The translations under genes were made by a program, and so were the position numbers. From Sphingobacterium sp. xlx-96 (GTDB lineage: Bacteria; Bacteroidota; Bacteroidia; Sphingobacteriales; Sphingobacteriaceae): a stretch of 64,000 nt of DNA. Below, piece after piece: positions 26,343 through 37,400 of the stretch. Below the pieces are notes generated by a model. It was not told the DNA's origin, did not search any database, and saw nothing but the letters and a program-made list of their open reading frames with translations. Location: the NCBI RefSeq assembly GCF_011007365.1, contig NZ_WFKM01000001.1, forward strand, positions 310,001 to 374,000. The letters are read 5' to 3'. Each line of letters starts with the position of its first letter. Positions within the stretch are counted from its first letter, which is position 1.

Positions 26343-27664
26343 TGAAGTTATTAAAAAAACTCATACTTATACTAGTGGGGCTTATCGCATTAATTGCGAT
26401 AAGCCTTTATCTATTTTTGAAGGTACGTGAACAGCATTCAAAACAAGCGCTCGTACATTCGGAAAGCGAGTATGTGATGCGTGTTTCGGTGGATAAGATT
26501 TTATCGGATATAGCTCGGAATGCCATTAAGAATCCAGGGTACTATTTGACTAAAGATACCACAAGCAGTACGGTTCCTGATCGCATAAAGAGCTCCGATC
26601 TAGGTCTGCATATACCAGCAAGCATTTATCTTTTTACGTTTAAGGACAAGGAGGGGACATGGTATACCCTATTGGAGGTTGACGATCATCAGAAGTTGCA
26701 GACATTCCTTCGCCAACGCGTTGTTGGAGATTCCATACAGATCGAACAGGAGGGGAGCAACTGGTGGGTCAGTAGCAATGATGATAGGATGTCGTTTTAT
26801 GGGGATTCAAAGCAGGTGTTGGTCGCGCTAAGCCTAGAAAAGACGGGTAAAAAGCAAGAAATTATGGAGCTTTGGAACCAAAGAATAGATCACATGCTAC
26901 CTATTTCCACTGCTGAAGACTTTAATTTAGAAAACAGCGCTGTAGATATACAATGGCAACAGCGTGGTGTTTCGACATCAGGGATAATGTCATTTAACCA
27001 AGGAATGATTGCATTAGAGCTTTCACTGGCGAATAGTGTTCTTCGACTGCCGAGCGAAGCCCAAGTGCGGGCATTGCCAACATCAAATGTGTTAAATGTC
27101 TATTGTCAGGCAGATTTAAGCCCCCTGTTAATGAAGTATAAGGATAATCTGAAACGCTACAATATACCTGTTGATACGCTAATGCGTTATTATGGCGGTT
27201 ACCTAGATTTACAATGGCGTAGCGAGGATGTTGTACAGATGGATAGTGTCATTGCTTATGATTATGACGATAACTTTAATCGCATCGAAAAGAAGGAGCT
27301 TCGTGAGGAATCGGTGCCCAACCTGTTATTCACGTTCAAGGCATCACCTCATTTAAAATCTTATCTACCGGAAAGACTATTTTATAAGTTTTATAAAACG
27401 ATGGATGGCGATCAGATTGGATTAAGTACCGATGCAGAGGCAAAGAATAATTACCCTTATCACCGTACAAATGATGCGCTTCACATTTCTTTTCAGCATA
27501 ATGATGCTGTACAAAGGTATCTAGGATGGGTTCCTCAGCTGGATAACATAAAGCAGATCTTAATAAGTGGACGAGGAGAGGGGGTGTCTAGTAGTTTTGC
27601 TGGGCAGGTCTTGCTGAAAGAAAGTAAGATACACGCCCTCTATCAGTTGCTTAAAGATAAATAG
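26342..27664 (+). CDS. Membrane-anchored paralogue of the preceding protein, unknown function
   Basis: A 440-residue protein with one N-terminal hydrophobic helix (LLKKLILILVGLIALIAISLYLFL) that is probably an uncleaved anchor. Its central region (AYDYDDNFNRIEKKEL...VPNLLFTF) aligns by eye with DYEYDEDYNYTEVEK...IPQFLWMF in the upstream 662-residue protein. The acidic insert of the latter is missing. The TAATG overlap with the upstream stop indicates translational coupling. No enzyme motif is seen. The pair could be a heteromeric periplasmic complex. Confidence 0.72.
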   Translation: MKLLKKLILILVGLIALIAISLYLFLKVREQHSKQALVHSESEYVMRVSVDKILSDIARNAIKNPGYYLTKDTTSSTVPDRIKSSDLGLHIPASIYLFTFKDKEGTWYTLLEVDDHQKLQTFLRQRVVGDSIQIEQEGSNWWVSSNDDRMSFYGDSKQVLVALSLEKTGKKQEIMELWNQRIDHMLPISTAEDFNLENSAVDIQWQQRGVSTSGIMSFNQGMIALELSLANSVLRLPSEAQVRALPTSNVLNVYCQADLSPLLMKYKDNLKRYNIPVDTLMRYYGGYLDLQWRSEDVVQMDSVIAYDYDDNFNRIEKKELREESVPNLLFTFKASPHLKSYLPERLFYKFYKTMDGDQIGLSTDAEAKNNYPYHRTNDALHISFQHNDAVQRYLGWVPQLDNIKQILISGRGEGVSSSFAGQVLLKESKIHALYQLLKDK

Positions 27665-27768
27665 GGATGGTGCATCCACTTAGGGCTCCTGACATATAGT
27701 TGTCATTCGGTCATTCTATATTTGTTATCAAGCAAAAGAGCAAATAAGAAGTAATTAATAGATACAAA

Positions 27769-28239
27769 ATGATCAATCAGACTATTCAAAAGATTCACAT
27801 AGTTGGAATCTCTACCAGAACAATCAATACCAATGGACAATCCGCGATAGATATTGAATCTCTATGGCAAAAATTCTGGAAAGAAGAAATTCAGAATCAA
27901 ATTCCGAATAAAGTAAGTGAGGAGATTTATGCCGTTTATACTGATTATGAAACGGATTTCACAGGAGAATACACCACCGTTATAGGTTTGCCTGTACACT
28001 CGTTGGGTGAAATTCCTGAAGGCATGATTGGAATAACCATAGAAGCTGCAACGTACCATAAGATCGTTTCCAAAGGAAAAATGCCTGAAGCCATTGGAAA
28101 TACCTGGTTAGCAATATGGTCGGATCAGGAGCTAGATTCTAGACGAGCTTACACAGCGGACTTTACAGTACACGGTCGTAAGTACTACGATGGAGATAAT
28201 GCCGAAGTAGAAACTTATCTTTCCGTAAAAGAGCAATAG
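27769..28239 (+). CDS. GyrI-like/AraC-type effector-binding domain protein
   Basis: A 156-residue protein of the stand-alone effector-binding (GyrI-like) fold. Signs are the YAVYTDYETDFTGEYTTVIG strand region, the PVHSLGEIPEGMIGITIEAATY strand-turn, and the TWLAIW plus late FTVHGRKYYDGD segments typical of the domain. Such proteins bind small, often cationic or hydrophobic ligands, and some hydrolyse cyclopropanoid toxins; no DNA-binding domain is attached. A stem-loop terminator follows immediately. Confidence 0.8.
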   Translation: MINQTIQKIHIVGISTRTINTNGQSAIDIESLWQKFWKEEIQNQIPNKVSEEIYAVYTDYETDFTGEYTTVIGLPVHSLGEIPEGMIGITIEAATYHKIVSKGKMPEAIGNTWLAIWSDQELDSRRAYTADFTVHGRKYYDGDNAEVETYLSVKEQ

Positions 28240-28255
28240 GTGTTTACAGTTAAAT

Positions 28256-28297
28256 ACAAAATCCGAGTCTCCATAGTCGGATTTTGTGTTTTTTTTT
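28256..28297 (+). terminator. Rho-independent terminator
   Basis: ACAAAATCCGA (28256-28266) pairs with TCGGATTTTGT (28277-28287) around a 10-base loop, followed by a T-run (GTTTTTTTTT). It ends the GyrI-like gene. Confidence 0.88.
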
Positions 28298-28336
28298 GGT
28301 TGAAATAATTAAGGTTTTTCAAGTTAGACGAGCTAA

Positions 28337-28710
28337 CTATAGGGCTGGTTCGGGAATGCTGGAACTGAAAGTAACAGGCGCAGTAATTGCTGGAATTAGT
28401 TTCTTCTTAAAATCCTCTTTGAATATGTTGACCGATCCGAATTGGGAAAACCAACTATCTGCAGCCCCGCTGATATGTAACTTAAACCGATCCTCTTTCA
28501 ACTTGGCTAGTAAATAACAAAAAGCAATTTTGCTGGCATTATTAATCGTTCGGAAAAGACTCAGGTTTATGAAGTAGCCATTTAGAGATAAACCCAAAAC
28601 GCCACCTACCAGCTTTCCATCATGGTTTCTACGCTATAGACTATTCCCATTTCGTGGAGTTCTAACATGACCTTAATATATTCAGGTGTTATCCATGTCG
28701 TTGTTTTCAT
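28337..28710 (-). pseudogene. aat: Truncated, frameshifted leucyl/phenylalanyl-tRNA-protein transferase remnant
   Basis: Read on the minus strand, ATG at 28710 begins MKTTTWITPEYIKVMLELHE then MGIVYSVET, matching the Aat block GTWITPEM...LHELGxAHSVEV. The frame then hits a TAG in ...MMESW*. A one-base shift restores HDGKLVGGVLGLSLNGYF, matching Aat's xDGxLVGGxYGxxxG, and continues through NNASKIAFCYLLAKLK (Aat: xxASKxAxxxLxxxL) to the stop at 28337. The FFGESMF motif has decayed to FINLSLF and the DCQ...T.HL region is unrecognisable. The N-terminal third of the enzyme is absent; the ACR3 gene ends 25 bases upstream. Aat normally adds Leu/Phe to N-terminal Lys/Arg for the N-end rule pathway. 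This copy cannot work. Confidence 0.8.
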
Positions 28711-28735
28711 TATCTCGTAACTTTGGTATAAAAAG

Positions 28736-29767
28736 TTAACTATAATATTTCTTTTTGAGCCATAAACTCGCTCTCACGAGAGCAATGAGTACAGGGACTT
28801 CTACAAGAGGTCCTATAACGCCAACAAAGGCTTGTGGAGAATGTATACCGAAGACCGCTATGGCTACCGCTATAGCTAGCTCAAAATTATTACCTGTGGC
28901 GGTAAAGGATATCGCTGCATTCTTGTCATAGGCTACACCCATAGATTTGTTTATGAAAAAACTGATAAAGAACATCAGAATGAAATATACCACCAGCGGT
29001 ACTGCGACTTTCAGCACGAGCATAGGCAACTGTACGATCTGCTCCCCCTTAAGGCTGAACATCAATACTATGGTGAACAATAAGGCGTATAAGGTAAAAG
29101 GTGAAATGAATGGTAGAAATTTAAGGGTATACCAATTTACGCCTTTTATCTTTGATAGATATCTTTGGGTTAGAAAACCCGCTAAAAAAGGAATGCCTAG
29201 GTATATCAGTACACTTTTGATGACTTCGCTCATCTCGATGGAAATAGCATACTCTGCAAAACCAAAATAAGCCGGCAACACATTGATAAACAACCAGACA
29301 AACATACTATAGAAAAGTATTTGAAAGACACTGTTTAATGCTATAAGTAGAGCTGCATATTCTCGATTTCCTTTTGCTAGGTCATTCCAGACGATCACCA
29401 TAGCTATGCATCGAGCAAGGCCAATGAGAATAACACCTACCATGTAATCTGGCTGGTTTCTTAAAAAGATAACAGCTAGAATGAACATGAGGATTGGACC
29501 TACCAGCCAGTTGAGTATCAGGGATAAACTAAGCACCTTTTTATCTTTGAATGCTAATGGCAGTAAATTGTACTTAACCTTGGCCAATGGCGGGTACATC
29601 ATTATAATCAAGCCGATCGCCAATGGAATGTTGGTTGTACCAATAGATAGTTTATCCATCATATCGGATATTCCAGGAAATATATTCCCAAGGAGCACAC
29701 CCAGTGCCATAGCGAGAAAGATCCAAAGGGTAAGGTATCGGTCCAGAAACTTCATTTTTACCTGCAT
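28736..29767 (-). CDS. Arsenite efflux permease, ACR3 family
   Basis: A 343-residue inner-membrane protein with about ten hydrophobic helices. Its opening ([22 protein letters not shown]) and the [12 protein letters not shown] loop are ACR3 hallmarks. The conserved TM4 cysteine needed for arsenite transport is Cys120 in [20 protein letters not shown], followed by the [15 protein letters not shown] segment. The pump exports As(III), and in some relatives Sb(III), in exchange for protons. It lies 8 bases after the arsenate reductase gene in the same direction. ATG at 29767 is used; an ATG four codons later is possible. Confidence 0.95.
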   Translation of the reverse strand: MQVKMKFLDRYLTLWIFLAMALGVLLGNIFPGISDMMDKLSIGTTNIPLAIGLIIMMYPPLAKVKYNLLPLAFKDKKVLSLSLILNWLVGPILMFILAVIFLRNQPDYMVGVILIGLARCIAMVIVWNDLAKGNREYAALLIALNSVFQILFYSMFVWLFINVLPAYFGFAEYAISIEMSEVIKSVLIYLGIPFLAGFLTQRYLSKIKGVNWYTLKFLPFISPFTLYALLFTIVLMFSLKGEQIVQLPMLVLKVAVPLVVYFILMFFISFFINKSMGVAYDKNAAISFTATGNNFELAIAVAIAVFGIHSPQAFVGVIGPLVEVPVLIALVRASLWLKKKYYS

Positions 29768-29775
29768 AGTTTGTA

Positions 29776-30384
29776 TTATTTAATTTGTGAAAAGACGTAA
29801 AACATTTCTGCAGCTATTTCTAAACTTCGGTTGTGATATACCTCATCCTGCTGGGGGGTGTTGTCCGACAATTTTGGATCTTCAAAGGTAATGGGTATCC
29901 GTTTCTCAGCACCGGGGATGAAAGGGCATCCGCCATCTGCCTGCGAACAGGTCATAATTGCTGCAAAATCAGACTGTGGATTGAATGGATCATCGTATTT
30001 TTTGGAAAATCCGATAATAGGCAGCGCATTGATATCGTACTTCAAGGCATAGATAGGGTTAGGAGCTTCTGAAATAATTTGAACATCCACGCCCTGATTT
30101 CGGAGTGTGTCGGCGATTTTTGGAAATAGTGCCGTCTCTTCCGTACCTCCAGAATAACAATATACTTTTGGTACCTGATAATGTGCTGCTGCAATCTGTG
30201 CCCAGACCTGGCATAGGTGACTGCGTCTCGAATTGTGCGTGCATATAAAGTTGAGGTTTATATCTTTGCCCAAATCCAATCTATGCTGAATGTATTCAAC
30301 CAAAGGACGTAAGATGGGATTACGACCTTGGCTGATCTCCAATTTCTGAATGAACGAAATAGTATCGGTTAACTTTGAATACAT
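29776..30384 (-). CDS. Arsenate reductase, low-molecular-weight phosphotyrosine phosphatase type
   Basis: A 202-residue protein with the P-loop CTHNSRRS (Cys48 and Arg54, CX5R) characteristic of LMW-phosphatase and thioredoxin-linked arsenate reductases. About 40 residues precede the P-loop, longer than in classical ArsC. Downstream, [20 protein letters not shown] supplies further cysteines (CSxAD...CP) that could act as the redox relay. It reduces As(V) to As(III) for export by the adjacent ACR3. I prefer the ATG at 30384, 11 bases after the upstream gene's stop, over the upstream in-frame start inside that gene. Confidence 0.9.
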   Translation of the reverse strand: MYSKLTDTISFIQKLEISQGRNPILRPLVEYIQHRLDLGKDINLNFICTHNSRRSHLCQVWAQIAAAHYQVPKVYCYSGGTEETALFPKIADTLRNQGVDVQIISEAPNPIYALKYDINALPIIGFSKKYDDPFNPQSDFAAIMTCSQADGGCPFIPGAEKRIPITFEDPKLSDNTPQQDEVYHNRSLEIAAEMFYVFSQIK

Positions 30385-30395
30385 AATAGATTTTT

Positions 30396-30851
30396 TTAAC
30401 AACAGCCGGAGCCTGGTGTACAACTATTTGAATTAGATTCGACTACGTTCAGACGTTTCGGTATACCACAGGCGTCTTCCGCTAAGCATGCTGTGGTTTT
30501 ACTCGTTAGAATAAAATGTTTACCATTAAAGTCCAGGCCATATTTTCCAATAGTGCCGCTTTGATACTCGACTTCAATCTCGTAGTCGCCAATGTTTAAG
30601 GTCTTTTCGGATAGTTCGATAATGTGCAATAATTTTCCTGGCTTCAATCTGTGCTCGTAGTCGTCTGCATTCCATAATTGGAAATTGACCGTGTTTTCTG
30701 TTCGTGTCACACCACCACAATCAATAAAGTGTTTATTGATTTGGCCGACTTCGGTCACATGAAAATTTTCTGGCACAAAAGAGCCGTCTTCCAATTGAAA
30801 AGCTACATTCTCCAGTGTAGGTAGAATTGTTTTGATTTCTGATAGTTTCAT
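30396..30851 (-). CDS. DUF6428-like protein with Cys-rich tail, ars operon
   Basis: A 151-residue cytosolic protein whose start (MKLSEIKTILPTLENVAFQL) and FHVTEVGQINKHFIDCGG block match the DUF6428-type proteins found in arsenic operons of Bacteroidota; I name that family from memory. The C-terminus is rich in cysteines (ACLAEDACGIP and CTPGSGCC), a possible soft-metal or arsenite site. It is the first gene of the operon after arsR, and an ArsR-type palindrome lies just upstream at 30869-30886. A role as arsenic chaperone or accessory to the reductase is inference from context. Confidence 0.78.
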   Translation of the reverse strand: MKLSEIKTILPTLENVAFQLEDGSFVPENFHVTEVGQINKHFIDCGGVTRTENTVNFQLWNADDYEHRLKPGKLLHIIELSEKTLNIGDYEIEVEYQSGTIGKYGLDFNGKHFILTSKTTACLAEDACGIPKRLNVVESNSNSCTPGSGCC

Positions 30852-30868
30852 CGTGTTTTAAATTTAAG

Positions 30869-30886
30869 TATCGTTATATTACGATA
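30869..30886 (-). promoter_or_regulatory. Candidate ArsR operator in front of the ars operon
   Basis: The 18-mer TATCGTTATATTACGATA is a palindrome with perfect TATCGT/ACGATA arms and a 6-base centre. It lies 18 bases upstream of the DUF6428-like start and differs from the site in front of arsR at two centre-proximal positions only. ArsR-family repressors bind such inverted repeats; arsenite would release the repressor. Confidence 0.72.
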
Positions 30887-30950
30887 TAAGTGAGCAAAAA
30901 AAAGCAAGAGCAAAATAGACTGTTCATATTCATTTGCTTATGAATCAAGT

Positions 30951-31277
30951 CTAACAGCATTTAGTACTGCTTGCTGAAATTATTATAGCTGCAAAATATT
31001 GTTTCAATACGGCGAACGTTGACTCTTCTATGCAGTAACATATAGATGTACCTTCAATGCTACCTTTAATGAGACCTGCGTTTTTTAATTCCTTAAGATG
31101 TTGTGATATGGTCGACTGAGCCAAAGGCAGTTCATCTACAATATCACTGCAGATGCATGCATTAACTTTTAGAAGATGTTCTATTATCGCAATACGTGCA
31201 GGATGCCCCAATGCTTTCGCAATGTTGGCAATCCTATTTTGCTGATCGGTAAAGTGATTTGTTTTACTTACGCCCAT
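30951..31277 (-). CDS. arsR: ArsR-family metalloregulator
   Basis: A 108-residue winged-helix repressor. The HTH reads QSTISQHLKELKNAGLI (residues 54-70). Cys41 and Cys43 (NACICSDIV) sit in the helix position used for As(III)/Sb(III) sensing in ArsR relatives, and further cysteines occur at 80, 82 and 107-108. The ATG at 31277 gives the usual ArsR length; the open frame extends upstream to 31346, but that would place the operator inside the gene. Transcribed on its own toward the ars operon, with an 18-bp palindrome 13 bases before the start, so it is likely autoregulated. Confidence 0.92.
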   Translation of the reverse strand: MGVSKTNHFTDQQNRIANIAKALGHPARIAIIEHLLKVNACICSDIVDELPLAQSTISQHLKELKNAGLIKGSIEGTSICYCIEESTFAVLKQYFAAIIISASSTKCC

Positions 31278-31289
31278 AGTATCTTTGTG

Positions 31290-31307
31290 TATCGCAATAT
31301 TACGATA
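31290..31307 (-). promoter_or_regulatory. Candidate ArsR operator in front of arsR
   Basis: TATCGCAATATTACGATA, nearly identical to the site at 30869-30886 (same TATCG and ATATTACGATA arms). It lies 13 bases upstream of the arsR ATG. Two copies of the same palindrome at the two expected promoters is the main evidence. Confidence 0.72.
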
Positions 31308-31465
31308 TATAGTTGAGCTATCAAAATAAAATTTAATTGCTATCATTTTTCGGACTGCTGAATTCTGGCCTAAATGCTAGTGGTTATGTTTTTTGTCCGT
31401 TTAGTAAAGTTTCTTTCTGTCGGTTTGTAATAAATAGATTTTACGTTATGGTCATATGTCCCTAA

Positions 31466-34400
31466 TTATTTATTAATAACAACCTCTACTTGGTGTAGCA
31501 GACCATCATCGATTAATAGAATGGTATCTCCTTCACCTTGCTGATCATCTATTTTCCAGTGACTGAAAGGAGCGTCGAGACTCTGTAACAGGGTGATGTT
31601 GTAAGTCGTAGAATGGTATTTATAAGCGATATTTACCGATGGCCAAGTTAGCGGAAAACAGGGTTTAAACCGTAATCGGTTGACCGATAGTTCTAGACCA
31701 AGTAGCGAATTAATGATAAACTGGTACATCCAGCCAGAAGATCCCGTGTACCAAGTCCAACCACCCCTGCCTGGGTTTAATTCATTTGCATAGACATCTG
31801 CTGCCATTACATAAGGTTCCACTTTGTAGGTATCCACGGCGGCCAGATCTAACGTATGCGTGATAGGGCTTAACATATCAAATAATTCCCAGGTTTTTTT
31901 TCTGTTTCCCAATGAGGCAAAGGCCATTAAGCTCCATATTGCAGCGTGAGTGTACTGGCCTCCATTCTCTCTCACTCCAGGTATATAACCTTTTATATAT
32001 CCTGGGTTGGGCTCATCTGACCTGTCAAAAGCAGGAGTAAGAAGCTGGATTATTTTTAGTTTTCTGTTTACTAAATGTTTATCCAGTGCATCCATTGCCT
32101 TCATCTTTCTGTCTTCAAGTCCCGCAGTGGAGAGCACAGACCAACTCTGGGCTATGGCATCAATTCGACAGTCTTTATTCTGTTTAGAGCCAAGCGGCGT
32201 ACCATCGTCGAAATAAGCGCGCAAGTACCATTCACCATCCCAACCTTCAGTTTCAATAGCAGATTGAAGGGCGCTAGATTCCCGAGAGCAAGTTTCCGCA
32301 AACATAATATCATTACGGTTTTTAGCTATGCTTTCGAATCTGCGAAGCACGTCATAGAGAAAAAAAGCCAACCATACGCTCTCACCCATACCTCTATTTC
32401 CCACCCGGTCCATCCCATCATTCCAGTCTCCTGAACCAATCAATGGTAATCCATGTGTGCCATAATCGAGGCTACATGCTATTGCCTTTGTACAATGTTC
32501 GTATAAGCTTCCGCATCCATTCCCACTGACTGGCAAGTCATACAACGAATCCTCCTGAATATGTAATGGACGACTATCTAAAAAACCAACCACGACGTCC
32601 AGAAGTTCCATGTCTCCAGTAACTGCAATGTATCGTGATACCACATAGGGCAACCAAAGCCGGTCATCCGAGCATCGTGTACGCACACCTCTTCCTTCTG
32701 GTGGGTGCCACCAATGTTGTACATCGCCTTCCAAAAATTGTCTGGAGGCACTTAGTAGGATCTGTTCCCTAGCCAATTGGGGTTGGGTATGGAGTAGTGC
32801 TAATACATCCTGTAACTGGTCCCGGAAACCATAAGCACCTCCTGATTGATAAAAGCCACTTCTTGCAAATAGTCGACTTGCCATGGTTTGGTAGGTTAGC
32901 CAGCCATTTGCCAGTATGTTAGTCGCTGTATCTGGTGTATTTATTTTAATGGTATCGGTGATATTGTGCCAGTACGTTTTTGCTTCTTCCAGTGATCTTG
33001 CGTTTATGGAAGTATCAGATAGCTTTTGAAGTAGTTCATTTACTTCGTTGATATGGATTCCGGCACCTAGCTGAAAGGTGATTTCCCTTTCTTCTCCTTC
33101 TAATAAAGTGAATTTTGTTTGGATAGCGGCACAAGGATCCATAGCAGCCCCACGTCTTCCTGAGAGCTTCTTCCGGTATAAAGCTTGAGGATCTTTTAAA
33201 TTTTTGTTTCTACCTATAAATTCTGCTCGATCTGTCGTGAAACTAAAGCCCGGTATATTCACCTTGAAGAATGCTACATAGTCAGAAAAGGCAGCATTAT
33301 AATGATTTCTAAATAATAATGCACCTGATTTGCTGTCGAATTCTGATAGAATATGCATATTGGTCTTCGATCTTACATCTCCCAAGATGATCTCTACGAA
33401 TCCTGTTGCCGATAGGTACCGCATTCTTCCCGAATTGTTTTTTATTTTCAGTGTGACAAATTTGATAGGTAGATCTTTATCTACATACACACACATTTCA
33501 GAAGATATACCTTGCTCCATACATTCAAACGTCGAAAAACCCAAACCATGTGTAACCCGGTAAACAGTCTTTGCAATAGCGGGAAAGGGCGATGGAGACC
33601 AAAAAATGCCGCTCTCCTCGTCTCGAATATAGAAGGCTTCGCCAGATACATCACTGATAGGGTCATTGTTCCAAGGCGTAATCCGATATTCATGCGCATT
33701 GATAAACCAAGTATAAGCCGACCCGCTCTCGGATATCACTGTCCCAAAGTTAGAGTTGGCAAGGACATTCACCCAAGGGAGAGGTGTGGTTTTGGTTCTA
33801 TCGACCATAAAGCTGTAGCTGTTGCCAGCTCTTGAAAAACCGCCCATCCCATTGAAACATTGAAGATCAGTTGGAAGGGATATTGGTGGTGCAACACTGT
33901 TCATTACTTTTTGTTTTGTTTGCAGTAACGGGGGAAGGGCTATACCTGGGACTCGTCTGTTTATCTGTTCGGATAAGGATCCCTTGTCATCGTATATGAT
34001 CACGCGAGCAATACTTTCGAAAAATATATGGTCTTGTGATGAAATCTGATCGACCGCTTGGATGTATACTTTTCCAGGTTTAGTGCTGGATGGTATTAAA
34101 GCTGATATTTGTTCATGAGAAATATTTCGATAGGAACCATAGTCTTCGTTCCATATCACTAGATCAACAGCTAGTCCTTTTAGTTGCCAATAGGAGTGAG
34201 CTTGGATCATTTGCCTTACCAGATCGATGTTTCCTATATCGGTGATGCGTAATAATACTATCGGAAGATCACCTGATATAGAGTAGTTCCATAAGCTTGG
34301 TTGTCCTTTGACATTTTTTAGTATCACAGATTCGTCTGCGCGTAAATCGGCGTTGGCATATATAAGCGAAGCAGCTATTCGGTCATACAATTGAGCGTCT

Positions 34401-37400
34401 CCTTCTGTTGCGTTGATTTGTCGTAGTAATACCTGATTGTGCGTCCAAAAGAGTTCAAAAGCACGGTTTTTTAGGTGTTGGTCTTGATACTTGCGCATTA
34501 GATTCTCACATGCGTCGTTGCCATCACAAATCCCGTATATCAAATCAAAAGTAGCTGTCTGACCAGGTTTGATATGGATTCTATATCGAATGGCCATCAC
34601 AGGATCAAGAACATCTCCCTGCGCACCTGAAAGCAGCTTTGTATCCATGGCCTGTGGATGGACTAAGGTTTTTCCCCGGCCTATAAAACGCATTCGGTCT
34701 GTTTCGTAGGATATTTCCTCTATCTCGGCACCTTTTACATCCATTAGATGAAATACCCAAGGAGATTTTTCTTCTACCGAACGCGGCCTCCGGGTACAAA
34801 TTATAGCTTTATGTTTGGTTACAATTTCAGTCTGAACAAATAGATTGCTGAATACTGGATGAGCTTCATCAGAAGCCTGGCTAGCAATTACGACCTCGCA
34901 ATAACTGGTTATTTCTAGCACGCGAATAGATTGTGTTTTATTCAAAATCCTGATCCGGCGCATTTCGGTGTCATCTTCAGGTGAGATGATAACCTCCGTT
35001 TTGGTTTCTATGCCTTGATCGTGTCGCTTGAACTCCACATGACCATGTGAAAATACCGCTCCATAATCTTTGGGCGGATAAAGTGTCGGTTGATAGGTGT
35101 TGGACCAAAAAAATCCGGTATCCACATCTTTGATATAGCAAAATATACCATGGTGGTCTCTAGTAGCGTCTTCTCTCCAGCGGGTTATAGCTATCTCGTT
35201 CCATCGACTGTAGCCGCCACCGGCATTGGTTATCATCACTTGATAACGGCCATTGCTGAGCAGTTGAATTTCGGGCATGGTAGAGTGGGGCGTGGCAATG
35301 TGCCGGATTTCAACATCAGCTACTTTTGCGTGTGTTTCTATCAAGTCGGCTGTGTGTGCATAAAATAGCGTAGCTCTTGGGATACGTTCCTGAAGTAACA
35401 ACAGCGTGGCTTGAAACCGAAGCTCGGAGACGAAGCGTTCTTGCATAGGTTTGTTGAGTAAGGTGTAGGCAAGTGACAGCAAGCCCATACCTTGATGGTG
35501 GACCATATAGCTTTGTATCAAGCTATACTTGCGATCTCTTGATAGGCGGCTAGGGGTATAGTCAATGGCTTCGTAGAAGCCAAGCTCTCCTTCAAATCCT
35601 TGGTTTTCTAGCAATTTTAGGTTATTGCAGGCCTTCTCAGGAGACATTAATAAGGCTAGCATAGATGCATAGGGGGCAATAACCAGATCTTCTTCGAGGC
35701 CTCTTTTGAGACCAAGTCCAGGGACACCAAATGCGCGATACTGGTAGTTGAGATCGGCATCTACCATATTATAGGCCGACTCAGAAATTCCCCAAGGCGT
35801 ATTCCGTTTCCTGATATAATCGATTTGCCGTTTTACCGTAGCTCTGCTGGTTTGGTACAGTAGTGTGTTTTTGTAAGAGGGCATGACCAGCTGTGGCATC
35901 AGGTATTCAAACATTGAACCACTCCAGGATAGTAATATAGGTTCGCCTCCGAAGTGTGTCAATAACCGACCGAGTGCAAACCAGCTTTCTTGCGGTATTT
36001 TCCCTTGAGCGATAGCGACAAAAATTCCTAGCCTTGCTTCCGACGCCAGCAGATCATAGTATGTGTTTTCTTTCTTTTGTTCTTCCACATTATATCCGAT
36101 TCGTAACAAGTTAGTCGATTTATCGAACAGAAAATCATATTCTACCGTACTCAGTTGTTCGCATTGGTCACTCAATAGGTGGATTAAGTCGCGTCTTTCT
36201 TTTGCCTGCTGGGCTGCGCGTATTATGCATTCCTGCAGTGCATTTAACCAATCATTCTCTTCAACTGTGTTCTCCATGCCTGCAAAGTGATCGCAAAACC
36301 GGGCTAGTTGCTCCGGCATCTTTATTAATGATGATATAGAAGGGATGTGATCTATCTCAGCGAGCTTTATAAATTTCTCTGGAATTGGCATTAGATCAAG
36401 CCAGGGAATTTGATTTCTCACATCGTCAATCGCGTATTTGATCTGTATAGATAGCCTACTTGTCCATCTTTTATAAGCTGTTTCATCTTTGACAGACAAA
36501 TTATTCAATTTGTTTACGAGTACAAGCAGTTTGCTTAAGTTAGTTTTTATAGTAGCTAAGGTAGCTTTTACTTTCATTGCGGCATTCAGTACACTATCCA
36601 TCTCATCTATTTTTGCCATATCATCTATCCCTACATATTCTCGAAGCACCGCTAGGGTGGTGTGCAATCCCTTATATACTCGTTGGCTAAATATAGGTTC
36701 GTTCACAAGACCTAAAAGTCCCTGTCGTAAAGTGAGCAAATGGCCTAATAGATTGCCACTATCTACGGATGAGACATAGCGTGGTTTTAAAGGTTCCAAC
36801 GAACGCGTGTCGTACCAGTTATAAAAGTGACCTTTAAATCGTTCGAGCAAGAATAATGTATTTAACGTACTTCCAGATCTGTTTATTAGCTCTCCATTGG
36901 AGACGAATCCAAAGTCATAAGCAGTTAGGTTGGCCAGTAATGCCATGCCTATATTGGTTGGTGAGGTACGGTGTGCAATGCGTTCTACGGGTTGCTCTTG
37001 GTAGTTATCTGGCGGAAGCCAGTTTTCTTCAGCGGTTACAAACTGCTCAAAGAAAGCCCAGGTTTTTCGAGCCACTTTATGAAGAAATAACGATTGATCC
37101 TTTGATAGGGTTGTACTTTCTTCTTTGATCGGCCTGTTTAAATACCAAGAAATAGCGGGAGCCAGCATCCACAGGATCAATATAGGAAAGGCTACAAAAA
37201 AGACGCTAGAATTGATGTATAAAAACAAAACAATACAAATAACGGTCAATAGCGGAGTTATCCACATGGATCTGTAGAATACCCACAATAACTTATAGTG
37301 CGGATGTTGGGCGATCGCTGCTGAAGAGGTCCACTCTAATAGGTTCTTACGACTTACCATGACGCGCCAGTTGGCTCGTATAATCGCATCGGTAAACACG

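Noticed and set aside
28284..28517. Plus-strand ORF of 77 codons after the GyrI-like gene
   Set aside because: It begins within the terminator region and lies antisense to the aat remnant, whose minus-strand reading has clear family similarity.
32075..32434. Plus-strand ORF of 119 codons inside the glucan synthetase gene
   Set aside because: It is antisense to conserved GH94 sequence and has no recognisable protein features; a shadow frame. The same holds for other plus-strand frames between 32000 and 38800.
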